A DNA stretch of 64,000 nt from Maribacter aestuarii (GCF_027474845.2 NZ_CP107031.2:1998501-2062500), one strand, 5' to 3'. Counted from the stretch's first letter, positions 1-9,299 are shown. Notes: generated by a model not told the origin, from the sequence alone. Numbers and translations: made by a program.

Positions 1-1
1 A

Positions 2-1183
2 TTTTTTATTTGGGGTGGTTGGTTCGTTACGTTAGGAACTTTTCTGGGAAATAATATAAATGCATCCGATGGGGAAATTGCATTAGCTTTTTCTACGCAA
101 TCTTGGGGAGCTATTATCGCTCCCTTTGTAATTGGACTGATCGCCGATCGTTATTTTAATGCTGAGAAGATATTGGGGATACTCCATATCCTTGGAGGTG
201 TCCTTTTATATTTGATGTACGGTACTACAGCGTTTTCTGCTTTCTATCCTTATGTACTTGTATACATGGTTTTATACATGCCAACGCTTGCCTTGGTGAA
301 CTCGGTTTCCTTTAATCAAATGAAGAATCCGGCAAAGGAGTTCTCTGTGGTCCGGGTCTTTGGTACATTGGGTTGGATAGTGGCAGGCCTTTTAATTAGT
401 TATATCTTTCATTGGGATTCCGAATCGGGAATTTCCCAAGGCCTGTTAAAAAATACGTTTTTGATGACCTCCATCGCATCGTTTGCTTTGGGCGTTTTTA
501 GTTTTACGCTACCGAAAACTCCACCAAGGGCTATGAGCGCTAGCAAATTAAAACTATCGGAAATTATTGGCCTAGATGCACTAAAACTTTTAAAGGATAA
601 AAATTTTCTCATATTTTTTATCTCTTCAATTTTGATATGTATCCCTTTGGCATTTTATTATCAAAATGCGAATCCTTTTTTGGTGGAAATAGGTATGGAG
701 AATCCTACGGGTAAAATGACATTAGGTCAGATTTCCGAAATTTTATTTATGCTCTTACTTCCCTATTTTTTCACTCGATTCGGTTTTAAGAAAACGACTC
801 TGGTTGCCATGCTAGCTTGGGTAGTTAGGTATCTCTTATTTGCCTATGGAGATGTTGGTGAACTTGGATTCATGCTTATTATCGGGATTGCACTTCACGG
901 TATTTGCTACGATTTTTTCTTTGTATCAGGTCAAATTTATACAGATAGTAAGGCTGGTGAGAAGTACAAAAGCTCCGCTCAAGGGCTCATAACTTTAGCA
1001 ACTTACGGGGTAGGTATGCTCATAGGGTTTGGGGTCGCGGGAGAAATTTCTAAAACTTACATTCTTAGTGACGGTACTCATATATGGGAATCAATTTGGT
1101 TATATCCTGCTGGTTTCGCTGTTGTAGTGTTGGTTTTGTTCGCGCTTTTATTCAAAAAAGAAAGAGTAGATTACAATTCTTAA
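2..1183 (+). CDS. Nucleoside:H+ symporter-family MFS permease (5' end missing)
   Basis: The frame is open from the first bases of the window, so the N-terminus lies outside it; about 393 residues are visible. The protein is highly hydrophobic with roughly ten membrane helices, and has the motif GLIADRYFN after the first visible helices, the loop-2/3 signature of the MFS/nucleoside permease group (NupG-like). In Bacteroidota this family is often encoded next to Gfo/Idh/MocA and DUF1080 genes, where it probably imports a sugar or glycoside rather than a nucleoside. The next gene begins about 40 bases downstream on the same strand, so co-transcription is likely. The substrate is inferred from context only. 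Confidence 0.8.
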   Translation, partial: FFIWGGWFVTLGTFLGNNINASDGEIALAFSTQSWGAIIAPFVIGLIADRYFNAEKILGILHILGGVLLYLMYGTTAFSAFYPYVLVYMVLYMPTLALVNSVSFNQMKNPAKEFSVVRVFGTLGWIVAGLLISYIFHWDSESGISQGLLKNTFLMTSIASFALGVFSFTLPKTPPRAMSASKLKLSEIIGLDALKLLKDKNFLIFFISSILICIPLAFYYQNANPFLVEIGMENPTGKMTLGQISEILFMLLLPYFFTRFGFKKTTLVAMLAWVVRYLLFAYGDVGELGFMLIIGIALHGICYDFFFVSGQIYTDSKAGEKYKSSAQGLITLATYGVGMLIGFGVAGEISKTYILSDGTHIWESIWLYPAGFAVVVLVLFALLFKKERVDYNS

Positions 1184-1222
1184 ATTTTTTATATAAATTG
1201 AAATTCAAAATAAAATTATACC

Positions 1223-2362
1223 ATGCCAAAGAAGATTAGGTTAGGAATATTAGGCGGGGGCGGAGACTCCCTCATTGGAGTTTTGCATAGGGTCGCCGCT
1301 CATATAAATGATAACTATCAGATTACGGGGGCAGTTTTCAACCCAGATTTTAAAGACAGCAAGGCCTTTGCTCGGGAGATAGATGTGCCTCTAGACAGAA
1401 TCTACCAAGATTTTGATACCATGATAGAGGAAGAAATGAAACTTCCTGAGAGTGAGCGTATTCAGGTATGTTCCGTACTTACTCCCAATTTCTTGCATTT
1501 TCCAATGGCCAAAAAGTTGCTGGACAATGGATTTCACGTAATATGTGAAAAGCCTATGACCACTACATACGAAGAGGCCAAAATCCTCCAAAAGGCACAT
1601 AAAAAAGCGGGGACCGTTTTTGCGTTGACACATACGTATACGGGTTACCCCATGGTACGTCAAATGCGGGAAATGATTAAGGCAGGTGCTTTAGGAAAAA
1701 TCCACAAAATAGATGCCCGTTACTATCAAGGGTGGATAAATACCATCATCCATGATAAGAAAAAACGTTCATCGGTATGGCGTTTAGACCCTAAAAAAGC
1801 AGGGATTAGTTCGTGTATGGGAGATATTGGGGTGCATGCCTTTAATTTGGTCGAGTATACGACTGGTCTCAAAATAGACTCCTTGTTATGCGATTTCAAT
1901 TATTTGTATAAGGATAATAAAATGGACATTGATGGAACAGTACTGATTAGAATTGGAGAACATGTAAAAGGAGTTATTCGCGGAAGCCAAGTAGCGACCG
2001 GAGAAGAAAACGGACTAGCCATAGCCATTTATGGTGAAAAAGGAGCTTTTAGATGGGAACAGGAAAAACCAAATTTTCTTTACAAACTAAGTGATACTGA
2101 ACCTACACAGATTTATAAACCTGGCCATGCCTATAATTCAAAATTATCACTGGAGGGCACCAAATTACCGGCAGGTCATCCTGAGGGTATTTTTGATTCT
2201 ATGGCTAACATTTATTTAGGTGCCGCAAAAGCGATTAGAGGAAAAAAATACAACGACGGTGAGTTTCCTACCATGGAAGATGGAGTTAGGGGAATGAATT
2301 TCATTGAAGCTACGGTTGAATCCCACAAAGGGGGAAATGTATGGGTGAAGTTGAAGAAGTAA
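1223..2362 (+). CDS. Gfo/Idh/MocA family NAD(P)-dependent oxidoreductase
   Basis: 379 residues, the usual size for this family. A Rossmann nucleotide-binding start (LGILGGGGDS, residues 7-16) is followed by the family signature CEKPMTT, with Glu109-Lys110-Pro111, and a C-terminal alpha/beta substrate domain. Family members oxidise or reduce sugar hydroxyls using bound or free NAD(P); the Lys of EKP is normally catalytic. It follows the permease by about 40 bases and ends at a hairpin terminator. With the GMC flavoprotein, isomerase and DUF1080 proteins nearby, a role in interconverting a sugar and its keto-sugar is likely but not proven. No signal peptide is obvious, so it is probably cytoplasmic. 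Confidence 0.9.
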   Translation: MPKKIRLGILGGGGDSLIGVLHRVAAHINDNYQITGAVFNPDFKDSKAFAREIDVPLDRIYQDFDTMIEEEMKLPESERIQVCSVLTPNFLHFPMAKKLLDNGFHVICEKPMTTTYEEAKILQKAHKKAGTVFALTHTYTGYPMVRQMREMIKAGALGKIHKIDARYYQGWINTIIHDKKKRSSVWRLDPKKAGISSCMGDIGVHAFNLVEYTTGLKIDSLLCDFNYLYKDNKMDIDGTVLIRIGEHVKGVIRGSQVATGEENGLAIAIYGEKGAFRWEQEKPNFLYKLSDTEPTQIYKPGHAYNSKLSLEGTKLPAGHPEGIFDSMANIYLGAAKAIRGKKYNDGEFPTMEDGVRGMNFIEATVESHKGGNVWVKLKK

Positions 2363-2388
2363 ACCCTTTCGATAATTTTAAAAAATAA

Positions 2389-2416
2389 AAAGCCGCTTTA
2401 AAGCGGCTTTTTTAAT
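2389..2416 (+). terminator. Bidirectional intrinsic terminator
   Basis: A perfect 22-base palindrome (11-base arms, AAAGCCGCTTT and its complement) followed by a T run on the plus strand and preceded by an A-rich run that gives Ts on the minus strand. It sits between the convergent oxidoreductase and ASCH-domain genes and can serve both. Confidence 0.9.
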
Positions 2417-2439
2417 TCATTACTATTCAAATTGTCCGA

Positions 2440-2898
2440 TTAAAAAACTTTCTCAAATTCTTGACATACGATTATCATACTTTCTCTGGGAACCCTGCCA
2501 AAAGGTTCTAGTTCCCTTGTGTAGTAGTCCCAATGCACTTTTTTCCAGTATTCTAAAGACTTGTCTCCCTCTCCTTCCAGCTGGGCATATTTATCGTCAA
2601 TGCTAAAAAAAGGTTTAAGAGTAACGGATTTAATCCGAACAATACATTGTGCTTTTCCGTCCCAATTTGTAATCACTTTGAAATCACCAATTTTTGGTAA
2701 TGGTTCATTTCTGTACTGTAGTCCCAATAGTGAATCTGATGTTGCCCTTTTAATTTCTTTTTTGGTCAAGTCGGCGCACGCATTCGCATCTTCCTCGTTA
2801 TCGCAAAAATGAATTACTTCCGGCGCTTCATGAAAAGCATGTTCCAAATGTTTATCCAGATAATCTCCCCACATATTTCTGGCAGATGTATTTTCCAT
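2440..2898 (-). CDS. ASCH domain-containing protein
   Basis: 152 residues. The middle and end match the ASCH fold: a GD-x-K-V strand (GDFKVITNWDGKAQCIVRI) and the terminal signature GEGDKSLEYWKKVHWDYY. ASCH domains are small beta-barrels related to PUA domains and are thought to bind RNA; some members are nucleases or amidohydrolases acting on modified nucleosides. No signal peptide. It stands alone, convergent with the preceding oxidoreductase and about 110 bases downstream of the end of the GMC gene on the same strand. The specific substrate is unknown. Confidence 0.8.
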   Translation of the reverse strand: MENTSARNMWGDYLDKHLEHAFHEAPEVIHFCDNEEDANACADLTKKEIKRATSDSLLGLQYRNEPLPKIGDFKVITNWDGKAQCIVRIKSVTLKPFFSIDDKYAQLEGEGDKSLEYWKKVHWDYYTRELEPFGRVPRESMIIVCQEFEKVF

Positions 2899-3005
2899 AG
2901 GCTTTTAGATAACTTCCAATTTTCGGATTTTGAATTAAGGAAATGCTCAAAAAAGAACATAATTAAATCGTTACGTTTTCACTACTTTCCGTTATACGGG
3001 TCTTT

Positions 3006-4709
3006 CTAAGAGAACTTACCAGCTTTAAACTGTTCCGCTGCATGATTTGCTGCTCTTGCCGTAAACGCCATATAGGTTAGAGAGGGATTTACACAACTGG
3101 ATGAGGTCATAAAGGCTCCATCGGTCATATATACGTTAGGAACAAGGTGCACCTGATTATTTTTGTTAACGATAGAGGTTTTGGCGGAATGACCCATTCG
3201 TGCACCACCCATTTCATGAATGCCCAATCCAGGTCCCGAGGATTCCTCGTAGGATTGCACATCCTTAAAACCAGATGCTTTGAACATAGCCACAATTTCC
3301 TTTTTTATATCCTCTCTCATCCTGTACTCATTTTCCTTGAATTCCACATCAAAGGCCAATTGGGGCAGCCCCCATTTATCCTTTTTGCTTTCACTTAATA
3401 GTACTCTGTTATCATCATAGGGCAGGAACTCTCCAAATCCGGTTACGCCAATTTGCCATTGACCGGGTTTTAAAATTGCTTGCTTAAGTCCGCTTCCATA
3501 ACCCATTTCGGCAACAGAGCTGGACCAATCTCCCCTACTTGCAGTTCCTTGATATCCAAACCCACGCAAGTAACCCTCACGTTTGGTTTGCTCGTTTAGG
3601 TTAACGAACCGAGGAATGTAGAATCCGTTTGGTCTTCTTCCTTTATAGTATTTGTCCAGATGGCCATCTATTTTAGCAGTTGCTCCTAATTTATAATGGT
3701 GATCCATAATGCCTCTACCCAAAGCATCGGAATCGTTCCCTAATCCATTGGGGAATCGCTCAGATTTGGATTGTAACAAAATGCCCACAGAAGCCATGGC
3801 GGAGGCACAGAGGAAAATTACCTTGGCATTGAATACCATTTTTTCATTGGTTTCAGTATCGATTACCCTAACCCCGGTTGCTTTTTTGGTCTGGTCGTCA
3901 TAAATAACTTCATGAACAATGGAGTTTGGGCGGAGTGTCATATTTCCTGTGCGTTCAGCAGCGGGCAATGTAGAGGAATTACTGCTAAAATATCCCCCGA
4001 ACGGGCAACCCCTCCAACATCTATTTCTATACTGGCAAGGATTTCTGCCTTCTACTTTGGCATCTTTGTCCGTTATGTGTGCTACCCTACCAATGGTAAC
4101 TAATCTGCCGTCATCAAATTTATCGGCGACGGCGTTCTTAAAATCCACTTCCGCACAATTCAGTTCCATTGCCGGCTGAAACTTACCGTCTGGCAGTTGC
4201 GGTAATCCTAAATTTTCACCGCTTACACCAATATATTGCTCTACCTTGTCATACCAAGGCGAAATGTCTTTGTAACGTACCGGCCAATCTACGCTTATAC
4301 CCTCTTTCTTATTGGCTTCAAAATCCAAATCGCTCCAACGGTAGCTCTGCCTTCCCCATGTAAGTGAACGGCCACCTACATGGTAACCTCTTATCCAATC
4401 AAAACGTTTTATTTCCTCATATGGGTGTTCCAAATCGTTGACGAAAAAGTGTTTCACATCCTCTTTTGGGGCCCAGTTCACCCTTTTTTGAACATAGTAT
4501 TTTTTCTTATCCTCTTTGGATAATTCACCCTTTAACGGATAATCCCAAGGATCATCGTTCATGGTTTTGTAGTCTTTTATATGTTCTACCATGGGGCCAC
4601 GTTCCAAGACCAAGGTCTTTAGACCATTCTCACACAGCTCTTTGGCAGCCCATCCGCCACTTATTCCTGTGCCCACTACAATGGCGTCATAGATTTCGTT
4701 TTGATTCAT
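3006..4709 (-). CDS. GMC family FAD-dependent oxidoreductase
   Basis: 567 residues. FAD-binding Rossmann motif VGTGISGG (Gly13, Gly15, Gly18), the GMC signature around HVGGRSLTWGRQ, a Cys-rich stretch (NPCQYRNRCWRGCPFGGY) and the C-terminal GMC_oxred_C region with HEMGGARMG and VNPSLTYMAFTARAA. This subgroup resembles bacterial glucoside 3-dehydrogenase/gluconate 2-dehydrogenase large subunits, which oxidise sugar C3 hydroxyls and pass electrons to a cytochrome. The usual small partner subunit (gluconate 2-dehydrogenase subunit 3) is not adjacent in this window. It is divergent from the isomerase gene across a 160-base gap. No clear Tat signal is visible at this start. Confidence 0.88.
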   Translation of the reverse strand: MNQNEIYDAIVVGTGISGGWAAKELCENGLKTLVLERGPMVEHIKDYKTMNDDPWDYPLKGELSKEDKKKYYVQKRVNWAPKEDVKHFFVNDLEHPYEEIKRFDWIRGYHVGGRSLTWGRQSYRWSDLDFEANKKEGISVDWPVRYKDISPWYDKVEQYIGVSGENLGLPQLPDGKFQPAMELNCAEVDFKNAVADKFDDGRLVTIGRVAHITDKDAKVEGRNPCQYRNRCWRGCPFGGYFSSNSSTLPAAERTGNMTLRPNSIVHEVIYDDQTKKATGVRVIDTETNEKMVFNAKVIFLCASAMASVGILLQSKSERFPNGLGNDSDALGRGIMDHHYKLGATAKIDGHLDKYYKGRRPNGFYIPRFVNLNEQTKREGYLRGFGYQGTASRGDWSSSVAEMGYGSGLKQAILKPGQWQIGVTGFGEFLPYDDNRVLLSESKKDKWGLPQLAFDVEFKENEYRMREDIKKEIVAMFKASGFKDVQSYEESSGPGLGIHEMGGARMGHSAKTSIVNKNNQVHLVPNVYMTDGAFMTSSSCVNPSLTYMAFTARAANHAAEQFKAGKFS

Positions 4710-4869
4710 TCCGGAATATTTATCATTTTATATCGGTATTCCCTATATTTATAACTTAACCTCGGAAATATTGAAGTATCCATTACAATTCTCTAAATAT
4801 AGGGTTAATTCCTAAATTTCTCAAAGCATATTGACGTAACGTTTCTTTATAATTAAACTATTAATAAGT

Positions 4870-5922
4870 ATGAAAACAATAAAAGGACCCGCTGTATTTT
4901 TAGCCCAGTTCGTGGATAGCAAAGCCCCTTTCAATTCATTAGATGGTATGTGTAAATGGGCCTCAGATTTAGGGTATAAGGGCATTCAAATCCCTACTTG
5001 GGAACATTTTCTAATCGATTTGGATAAGGCCGCTGAAAGCCAGACCTACTGTGACGAGCTAAAAGGAAAAATCAATTCTTACGGCTTGGAAATTACTGAA
5101 CTATCCACACATCTTCAGGGGCAGTTGGTGGCAGTGAATCCGGCTTACGATTTAATGTTCGATAATTTTGCTCCAGACAAGGTGAAAAACAACCCAAAGG
5201 CGCGAACGGAATGGGCGGTAGATATAGTGAAAAAAGCTGCTACGGCCAGTAGAAGGTTGGGACTCAAAGCACACGCCACTTTTTCCGGAGCACTATTATG
5301 GCACACTATGCATCCATGGCCGCAAAGGCCTGCCGGACTGGTTGAAATGGGGTTCGAGGAACTTGCCAAACGGTGGATGCCGATTTTGAACCATTTTGAC
5401 AAGGAAGGTGTAGACGTTTGCTATGAAATTCATCCGGGAGAAGACTTACATGATGGAGATACTTTTGAACGTTTTCTGGAAGCGACCGGTAATCACAAAC
5501 GTGTGAACATACTATACGACCCCAGTCATTTTGTGCTACAGCAACTTGACTACATAGAGTATATTGACCATTATCACGAGTTTATAAAATCGTTCCATGT
5601 GAAGGATTCAGAATTTAATCCTACCGGAAAAAAAGGAGCTTTTGGAGGGTATAATGACTGGGGTAATCGTGCCGGTCGATATCGTTCCTTGGGTGATGGC
5701 CAAATAGATTTCAAGACCATTTTCTCAAAGCTAACGCAATACGGCTGTGATGTATGGGCCGTAATGGAATGGGAATGTTGCATAAAAAGTCCGGAGCAAG
5801 GAGCACGGGAAGGAGCTATTTTTATCCAAGACCGTATTATAGAGGCTACGGAGAAAACCTTTGACGATTTTGCCGGAGCAGAAATTGACAAGGAAGCATT
5901 AAAAAAAATATTGGGACTCTAA
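4870..5922 (+). CDS. Sugar phosphate isomerase/epimerase (xylose isomerase-like TIM barrel)
   Basis: 350 residues of the AP-endonuclease-2/xylose-isomerase-like TIM barrel. Candidate metal ligands are readable: Glu186 in YEIHPGED, Asp217 in DPSH, His243 in HVKD, and Glu300 or Glu302 in VMEWE. Such enzymes isomerise or epimerise sugars or keto-sugars using a divalent cation. It is followed after 21 bases by the first DUF1080 gene, so the two are probably one transcription unit. Family and context suggest it handles the keto-sugar or released monosaccharide made by the neighbouring oxidoreductases. No signal peptide; cytoplasmic. Confidence 0.88.
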   Translation: MKTIKGPAVFLAQFVDSKAPFNSLDGMCKWASDLGYKGIQIPTWEHFLIDLDKAAESQTYCDELKGKINSYGLEITELSTHLQGQLVAVNPAYDLMFDNFAPDKVKNNPKARTEWAVDIVKKAATASRRLGLKAHATFSGALLWHTMHPWPQRPAGLVEMGFEELAKRWMPILNHFDKEGVDVCYEIHPGEDLHDGDTFERFLEATGNHKRVNILYDPSHFVLQQLDYIEYIDHYHEFIKSFHVKDSEFNPTGKKGAFGGYNDWGNRAGRYRSLGDGQIDFKTIFSKLTQYGCDVWAVMEWECCIKSPEQGAREGAIFIQDRIIEATEKTFDDFAGAEIDKEALKKILGL

Positions 5923-5943
5923 CAAAAAATAAAATCGGACCAA

Positions 5944-6699
5944 ATGAAAAGCGTTATTTTAAGCTTGCTTACCTGTTTAGTATTCTTTGCATGCAAGGAT
6001 AAACCAAAGGATAACAAGGAGGAAGTCGCCTCGGAGCAAGTTGCAGAAATGGAAACAAAGACTATTGAAAACGATTGGGAAATTATTTTTGATGGTACTT
6101 CTTTTGAAAACCTAAAAGGTTATTTAGCCGATGAGGTTTCCGAACAATGGAAATTAGAAGATGGGGCCATGGTATTTTATCCGCCGAAGGACAGGAAAAA
6201 AGGAGAGGCCCATAATCTGGTTACCAAGAAAGAGTATACCGATTTTATACTGTCCTTGGATTGGAAAATAGCGGAAGCAGGAAACAGTGGTATTTTTTGG
6301 GGAGTTCATGAAGATCCTAATCTACCCGAAGCCTATCAAACGGGACCGGAAATTCAGGTGTTGGATAACGACAAACATCCGGATGGTAAAAATGGCACAA
6401 CACATCAAGCAGGCGCATTATATGATATGGTGGCACCGTCAGCGGATGTGACAAAGCCTGTTGGAGAGTGGAACTCTATTGAAATTACCATCAACCATAA
6501 AACAAATGAGGGGAGTGTTGTCCTCAATGATGTTGAAATTGTAAATTTTCCCGTGAATGATCCGGGATGGAGCGAAATGGTAAGTACATCCAAATTTGCA
6601 GACTGGGAACACTTTGGAAAATACAAGACCGGTAAAATCGGATTTCAAGATCATGGCGATAAAGTAGCCTTTAGAAATATTAAAATAAAAGAACTATAA
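5944..6699 (+). CDS. DUF1080 (3-keto-disaccharide hydrolase-like) lipoprotein A
   Basis: 251 residues. A short lipoprotein signal (LTCLVFFAC, lipidated Cys near residue 17) precedes a single DUF1080 domain, a concanavalin/LamG-like jelly roll. Recognisable blocks are IIFDGTSFENLKGY, EAGNSGIFWGV, GPEIQVLDN, GEWNSIEITINH and the final GFQDHGDKVAFRNIKIKEL. Characterised DUF1080 members cleave 3-keto-glycosides. Gene A differs from the next two in lacking their GEEPTTPE linker and belongs to a separate subtype. It is 21 bases from the isomerase and only 2 bases from gene B. Confidence 0.9.
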   Translation: MKSVILSLLTCLVFFACKDKPKDNKEEVASEQVAEMETKTIENDWEIIFDGTSFENLKGYLADEVSEQWKLEDGAMVFYPPKDRKKGEAHNLVTKKEYTDFILSLDWKIAEAGNSGIFWGVHEDPNLPEAYQTGPEIQVLDNDKHPDGKNGTTHQAGALYDMVAPSADVTKPVGEWNSIEITINHKTNEGSVVLNDVEIVNFPVNDPGWSEMVSTSKFADWEHFGKYKTGKIGFQDHGDKVAFRNIKIKEL

Positions 6700-6701
6700 A
6701 A

Positions 6702-7529
6702 ATGAGAGTGAAGCAAATTAGTCTATTGTTCATCTTTTTATCGGTATTCATTTTTTCTTGCAAGGAAAAAGTAGCGGTAGAACCTTTAGAGGAAATAGAA
6801 TCGGAAAATGACGGTGTTATCACCTATTCCGAATATGCAGGAGAGGAGCCGACAACGCCCGAGGAAACCGAGTATTATAAACCTAAGGTACCAGTTGTAG
6901 AGCCTGGAAAAAATGGCGCTCCGCCAAGCGATGCCATTATTTTGTTCGATGGGATTTCCTTTGACGGGTGGATGCATACTCAAGATAGTACAGCGGTCAA
7001 ATGGCATTTGAACGAAGATGGGAGCATGACCGTAGCGGACAAAACTGGAAATATAAGAACCAAGCAAGAATTTGGGGATGTTCAATTACACATTGAGTGG
7101 AAATCACCCTTACCCGTACAACGTGATGGTCAAAACAGGGGGAACAGCGGAGTGTTCTTGAACGGCATGTATGAAGTTCAGGTTTTGGATAACAATGACA
7201 ACGACACTTATGTAAACGGGCAAGTGGGTTCAATATATAAACAGGGTCCGCCTTTGGCTATGGCTTCTGTTCCTACGGGAGAATGGAACGTCTATGATAT
7301 CATTTACCATGCCCCGGAATTTAATGAAGAGGGTGGCAAGGTTAAATCGGCTACAGTAACGGTATTACATAATGGTGTGTTAATTCAAGATCATACTGAA
7401 ATTAAGGGAACTACGCCATACATAGGCTGGCCTAAAAATCCACCGCACGGAAAGGGACCACTTATGCTTCAAGATCATGGGGATGACAGCCGTGTAAGCT
7501 ATCGTAATATCTGGGTAAGGGAATTATAG
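6702..7529 (+). CDS. DUF1080 lipoprotein B
   Basis: 275 residues. Lipoprotein signal (LSVFIFSCKEK), then an acidic linker holding YAGEEPTTPEETEYY, then one DUF1080 domain with LFDGISFDGWMH, RGNSGVFLNGMYEVQVLDN, VPTGEWNVYDIIYHAPEF and the C-terminus HGDDSRVSYRNIWVREL. It is a close paralogue of gene C, which shares the linker motif, the domain blocks and the last fourteen residues. Probably anchored in the outer membrane or periplasm and acting on an oxidised glycoside. The start two bases after the upstream stop suggests translational coupling. Confidence 0.9.
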   Translation: MRVKQISLLFIFLSVFIFSCKEKVAVEPLEEIESENDGVITYSEYAGEEPTTPEETEYYKPKVPVVEPGKNGAPPSDAIILFDGISFDGWMHTQDSTAVKWHLNEDGSMTVADKTGNIRTKQEFGDVQLHIEWKSPLPVQRDGQNRGNSGVFLNGMYEVQVLDNNDNDTYVNGQVGSIYKQGPPLAMASVPTGEWNVYDIIYHAPEFNEEGGKVKSATVTVLHNGVLIQDHTEIKGTTPYIGWPKNPPHGKGPLMLQDHGDDSRVSYRNIWVREL

Positions 7530-7581
7530 CTTTGAAACTTTACTGTCAGAAGATATTACTGGAAAATTTTAGGTACAGCGA

Positions 7582-8388
7582 ATGAGACACCATATTGTAA
7601 TTATTGCAGTGTTATTTATGTTAAGCGGTTGTCAAGAACAAGGCAAGAATATAATCGCGAAAGAAATTGTTTCTGATCTCGAAGGCATAAGTCAGAAATA
7701 CGTAGGAGAGGAACCTACGACACCAGAGGCAACGGAAACTTATGAGCCTATCCCTCCCAAAATCTTTTTGAATGACAACTATGTGCCCAGTGATGCTATC
7801 GTGCTTTTTGACGGGAGTGGGCTGGAGGAATGGGTATATGTATCGGATAGTTCGGCCGCTCAATGGCATGTGATGGAAGATGGTAGTATGATGGTGAAAG
7901 ACAAATCTGGTGACATCAGAACCAAAAGGAATTTTGGGAGCATGCAGTTGCATATTGAATGGAAATCTCCTGCCGAGGTGATTAATGAGGGACAAAGTAG
8001 GGCAAACAGCGGAATATTCATTCAACAACGCTATGAAATCCAGATTATGGATAATAATGACAACGCTACATACACTAATGGTCAAGTTGGTTCTGTTTAT
8101 AAACAGGCAGTACCTTTGGCAATGGCTTCCGCCCCATCTGGAGAATGGAATACTTTCGATATTATTTTTGAAGCTCCAGAGTTTAATGGAGAAAAACTAG
8201 TCAAACCCGCTTATGTGACCATTCTTCACAATGGTGTACTTATCCAAAATCATTTTGAGATAGAGGGCTCTGTTAAACATGTTGGTTGGCCAATTTATGA
8301 AGCACACGGTAAAGCTCCGATTCAATTACAGGATCACGGGGATAATAGTCGTGTAAGTTATCGTAATATATGGGTCAGGGAATTGTAG
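7582..8388 (+). CDS. DUF1080 lipoprotein C (tandem paralogue of B)
   Basis: 268 residues with lipoprotein signal VLFMLSGCQEQ, linker YVGEEPTTPEATETYEP and one DUF1080 domain (LFDGSGLEEWVY, RANSGIFIQQRYEIQIMDN, HGDNSRVSYRNIWVREL). The order of blocks and the identical C-terminal end show a tandem duplication with gene B. It begins 52 bases after B. No terminator is visible between B and C, so co-expression is likely. Differences in the loop after the NSG block (QQRYEIQIMD versus NGMYEVQVLD) may reflect different substrates; that is inference. Confidence 0.9.
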   Translation: MRHHIVIIAVLFMLSGCQEQGKNIIAKEIVSDLEGISQKYVGEEPTTPEATETYEPIPPKIFLNDNYVPSDAIVLFDGSGLEEWVYVSDSSAAQWHVMEDGSMMVKDKSGDIRTKRNFGSMQLHIEWKSPAEVINEGQSRANSGIFIQQRYEIQIMDNNDNATYTNGQVGSVYKQAVPLAMASAPSGEWNTFDIIFEAPEFNGEKLVKPAYVTILHNGVLIQNHFEIEGSVKHVGWPIYEAHGKAPIQLQDHGDNSRVSYRNIWVREL

Positions 8389-8414
8389 CCTTACTATTTC
8401 TTTAGTAAAAGAAT

Positions 8415-8422
8415 TACCTTTG
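8415..8422 (+). promoter_or_regulatory. Candidate -7 promoter box for yicC-gmk-nadD
   Basis: TACCTTTG fits the Bacteroidota -7 consensus TAnnTTTG and lies 19 bases before the yicC start. The -33 element is weak (TTTC/TTTAG about 20 bases upstream). It marks a likely boundary between the DUF1080 cluster and the housekeeping operon. Confidence 0.45.
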
Positions 8423-8441
8423 CACCATATAAATTCAACCT

Positions 8442-9299
8442 ATGATTCAATCCATGACTGGATTTGGAAAGCATGTAATACAGCTTCCCACAAAAAAAAT
8501 AACGGTAGAGATTAAATCGCTTAATAGTAAAAGCATCGATTTGAATGCCCGGATGCCTTCTGCCTATAGGGAAAAGGAACTGGAAATCAGGAAATTGATT
8601 GCCAACTCCTTACAAAGGGGTAAAGTAGATTTTAGCCTTTACATAGAATTGACCGGCGATGAAACTTCCGCTCAAGTAAACGAAGCAGCGGTGAGGCAAT
8701 ATATGAAGCAGTTAAAATCCATCGCGGACGGGGACGATCTTCGCTTATTAGAAATGGCATTACGCTTTCCGGATGCCATGCGCACGGACAAGGAAGATAT
8801 TGATGATGAGGAATACGCTACCATCTTGAAGGTTTTGGACGGAGCACTAGTTGAAATAAACAAATTCAGATCTGAGGAAGGTAATGTCCTTGAAAAGGAT
8901 TTTTTACAACGTATAAAGGAATTGCAGGAATTACTCGCAAGAGTAGTGGCGATGGATCCAGAAAGGCAGGCAACGGTCCGGGAACGTTTGGAGAAAGCTG
9001 TGGAGGATATCAAAACAGATGTCGATGCCAATCGTTTTGAGCAAGAGCTGATCTACTATTTGGAAAAATACGACATCACAGAGGAAAAAGTACGCCTGGC
9101 CAATCACTTGGATTACTTTGCCAAAACCCTACAATCCGATGACAGCAACGGAAAAAAGTTAGGTTTTATTTCCCAAGAGATAGGTAGGGAAATTAATACG
9201 ATAGGGTCCAAGGCCAATTATGCCCCAATGCAGCAGCTAGTAGTGCAGATGAAAGATGAATTGGAAAAAATTAAGGAACAAATGTTAAATGTCCTTTAG
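8442..9299 (+). CDS. yicC: YicC family protein (endoribonuclease-type)
   Basis: 285 residues, typical length. Begins with the hallmark MIQSMTGFGK and has the conserved IEIKSLNSKSIDLNARMP-type block (here VEIKSLNSKSIDLN) and the C-terminal EKIREQxLN-type end (EKIKEQMLNVL), with GREINTIGSKANYA near residue 250. E. coli YicC is an endoribonuclease implicated in small-RNA turnover; the family is encoded beside gmk in many bacteria, as here. The gmk start codon follows the stop codon directly. Cytoplasmic. Confidence 0.92.
   Translation: MIQSMTGFGKHVIQLPTKKITVEIKSLNSKSIDLNARMPSAYREKELEIRKLIANSLQRGKVDFSLYIELTGDETSAQVNEAAVRQYMKQLKSIADGDDLRLLEMALRFPDAMRTDKEDIDDEEYATILKVLDGALVEINKFRSEEGNVLEKDFLQRIKELQELLARVVAMDPERQATVRERLEKAVEDIKTDVDANRFEQELIYYLEKYDITEEKVRLANHLDYFAKTLQSDDSNGKKLGFISQEIGREINTIGSKANYAPMQQLVVQMKDELEKIKEQMLNVL

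Noticed and set aside
4800..4869. Sigma-70-like -35/-10 (TTGACG, TATAAT) before the isomerase
   Set aside because: Spacing is about 13 bases and Bacteroidota use a different consensus.
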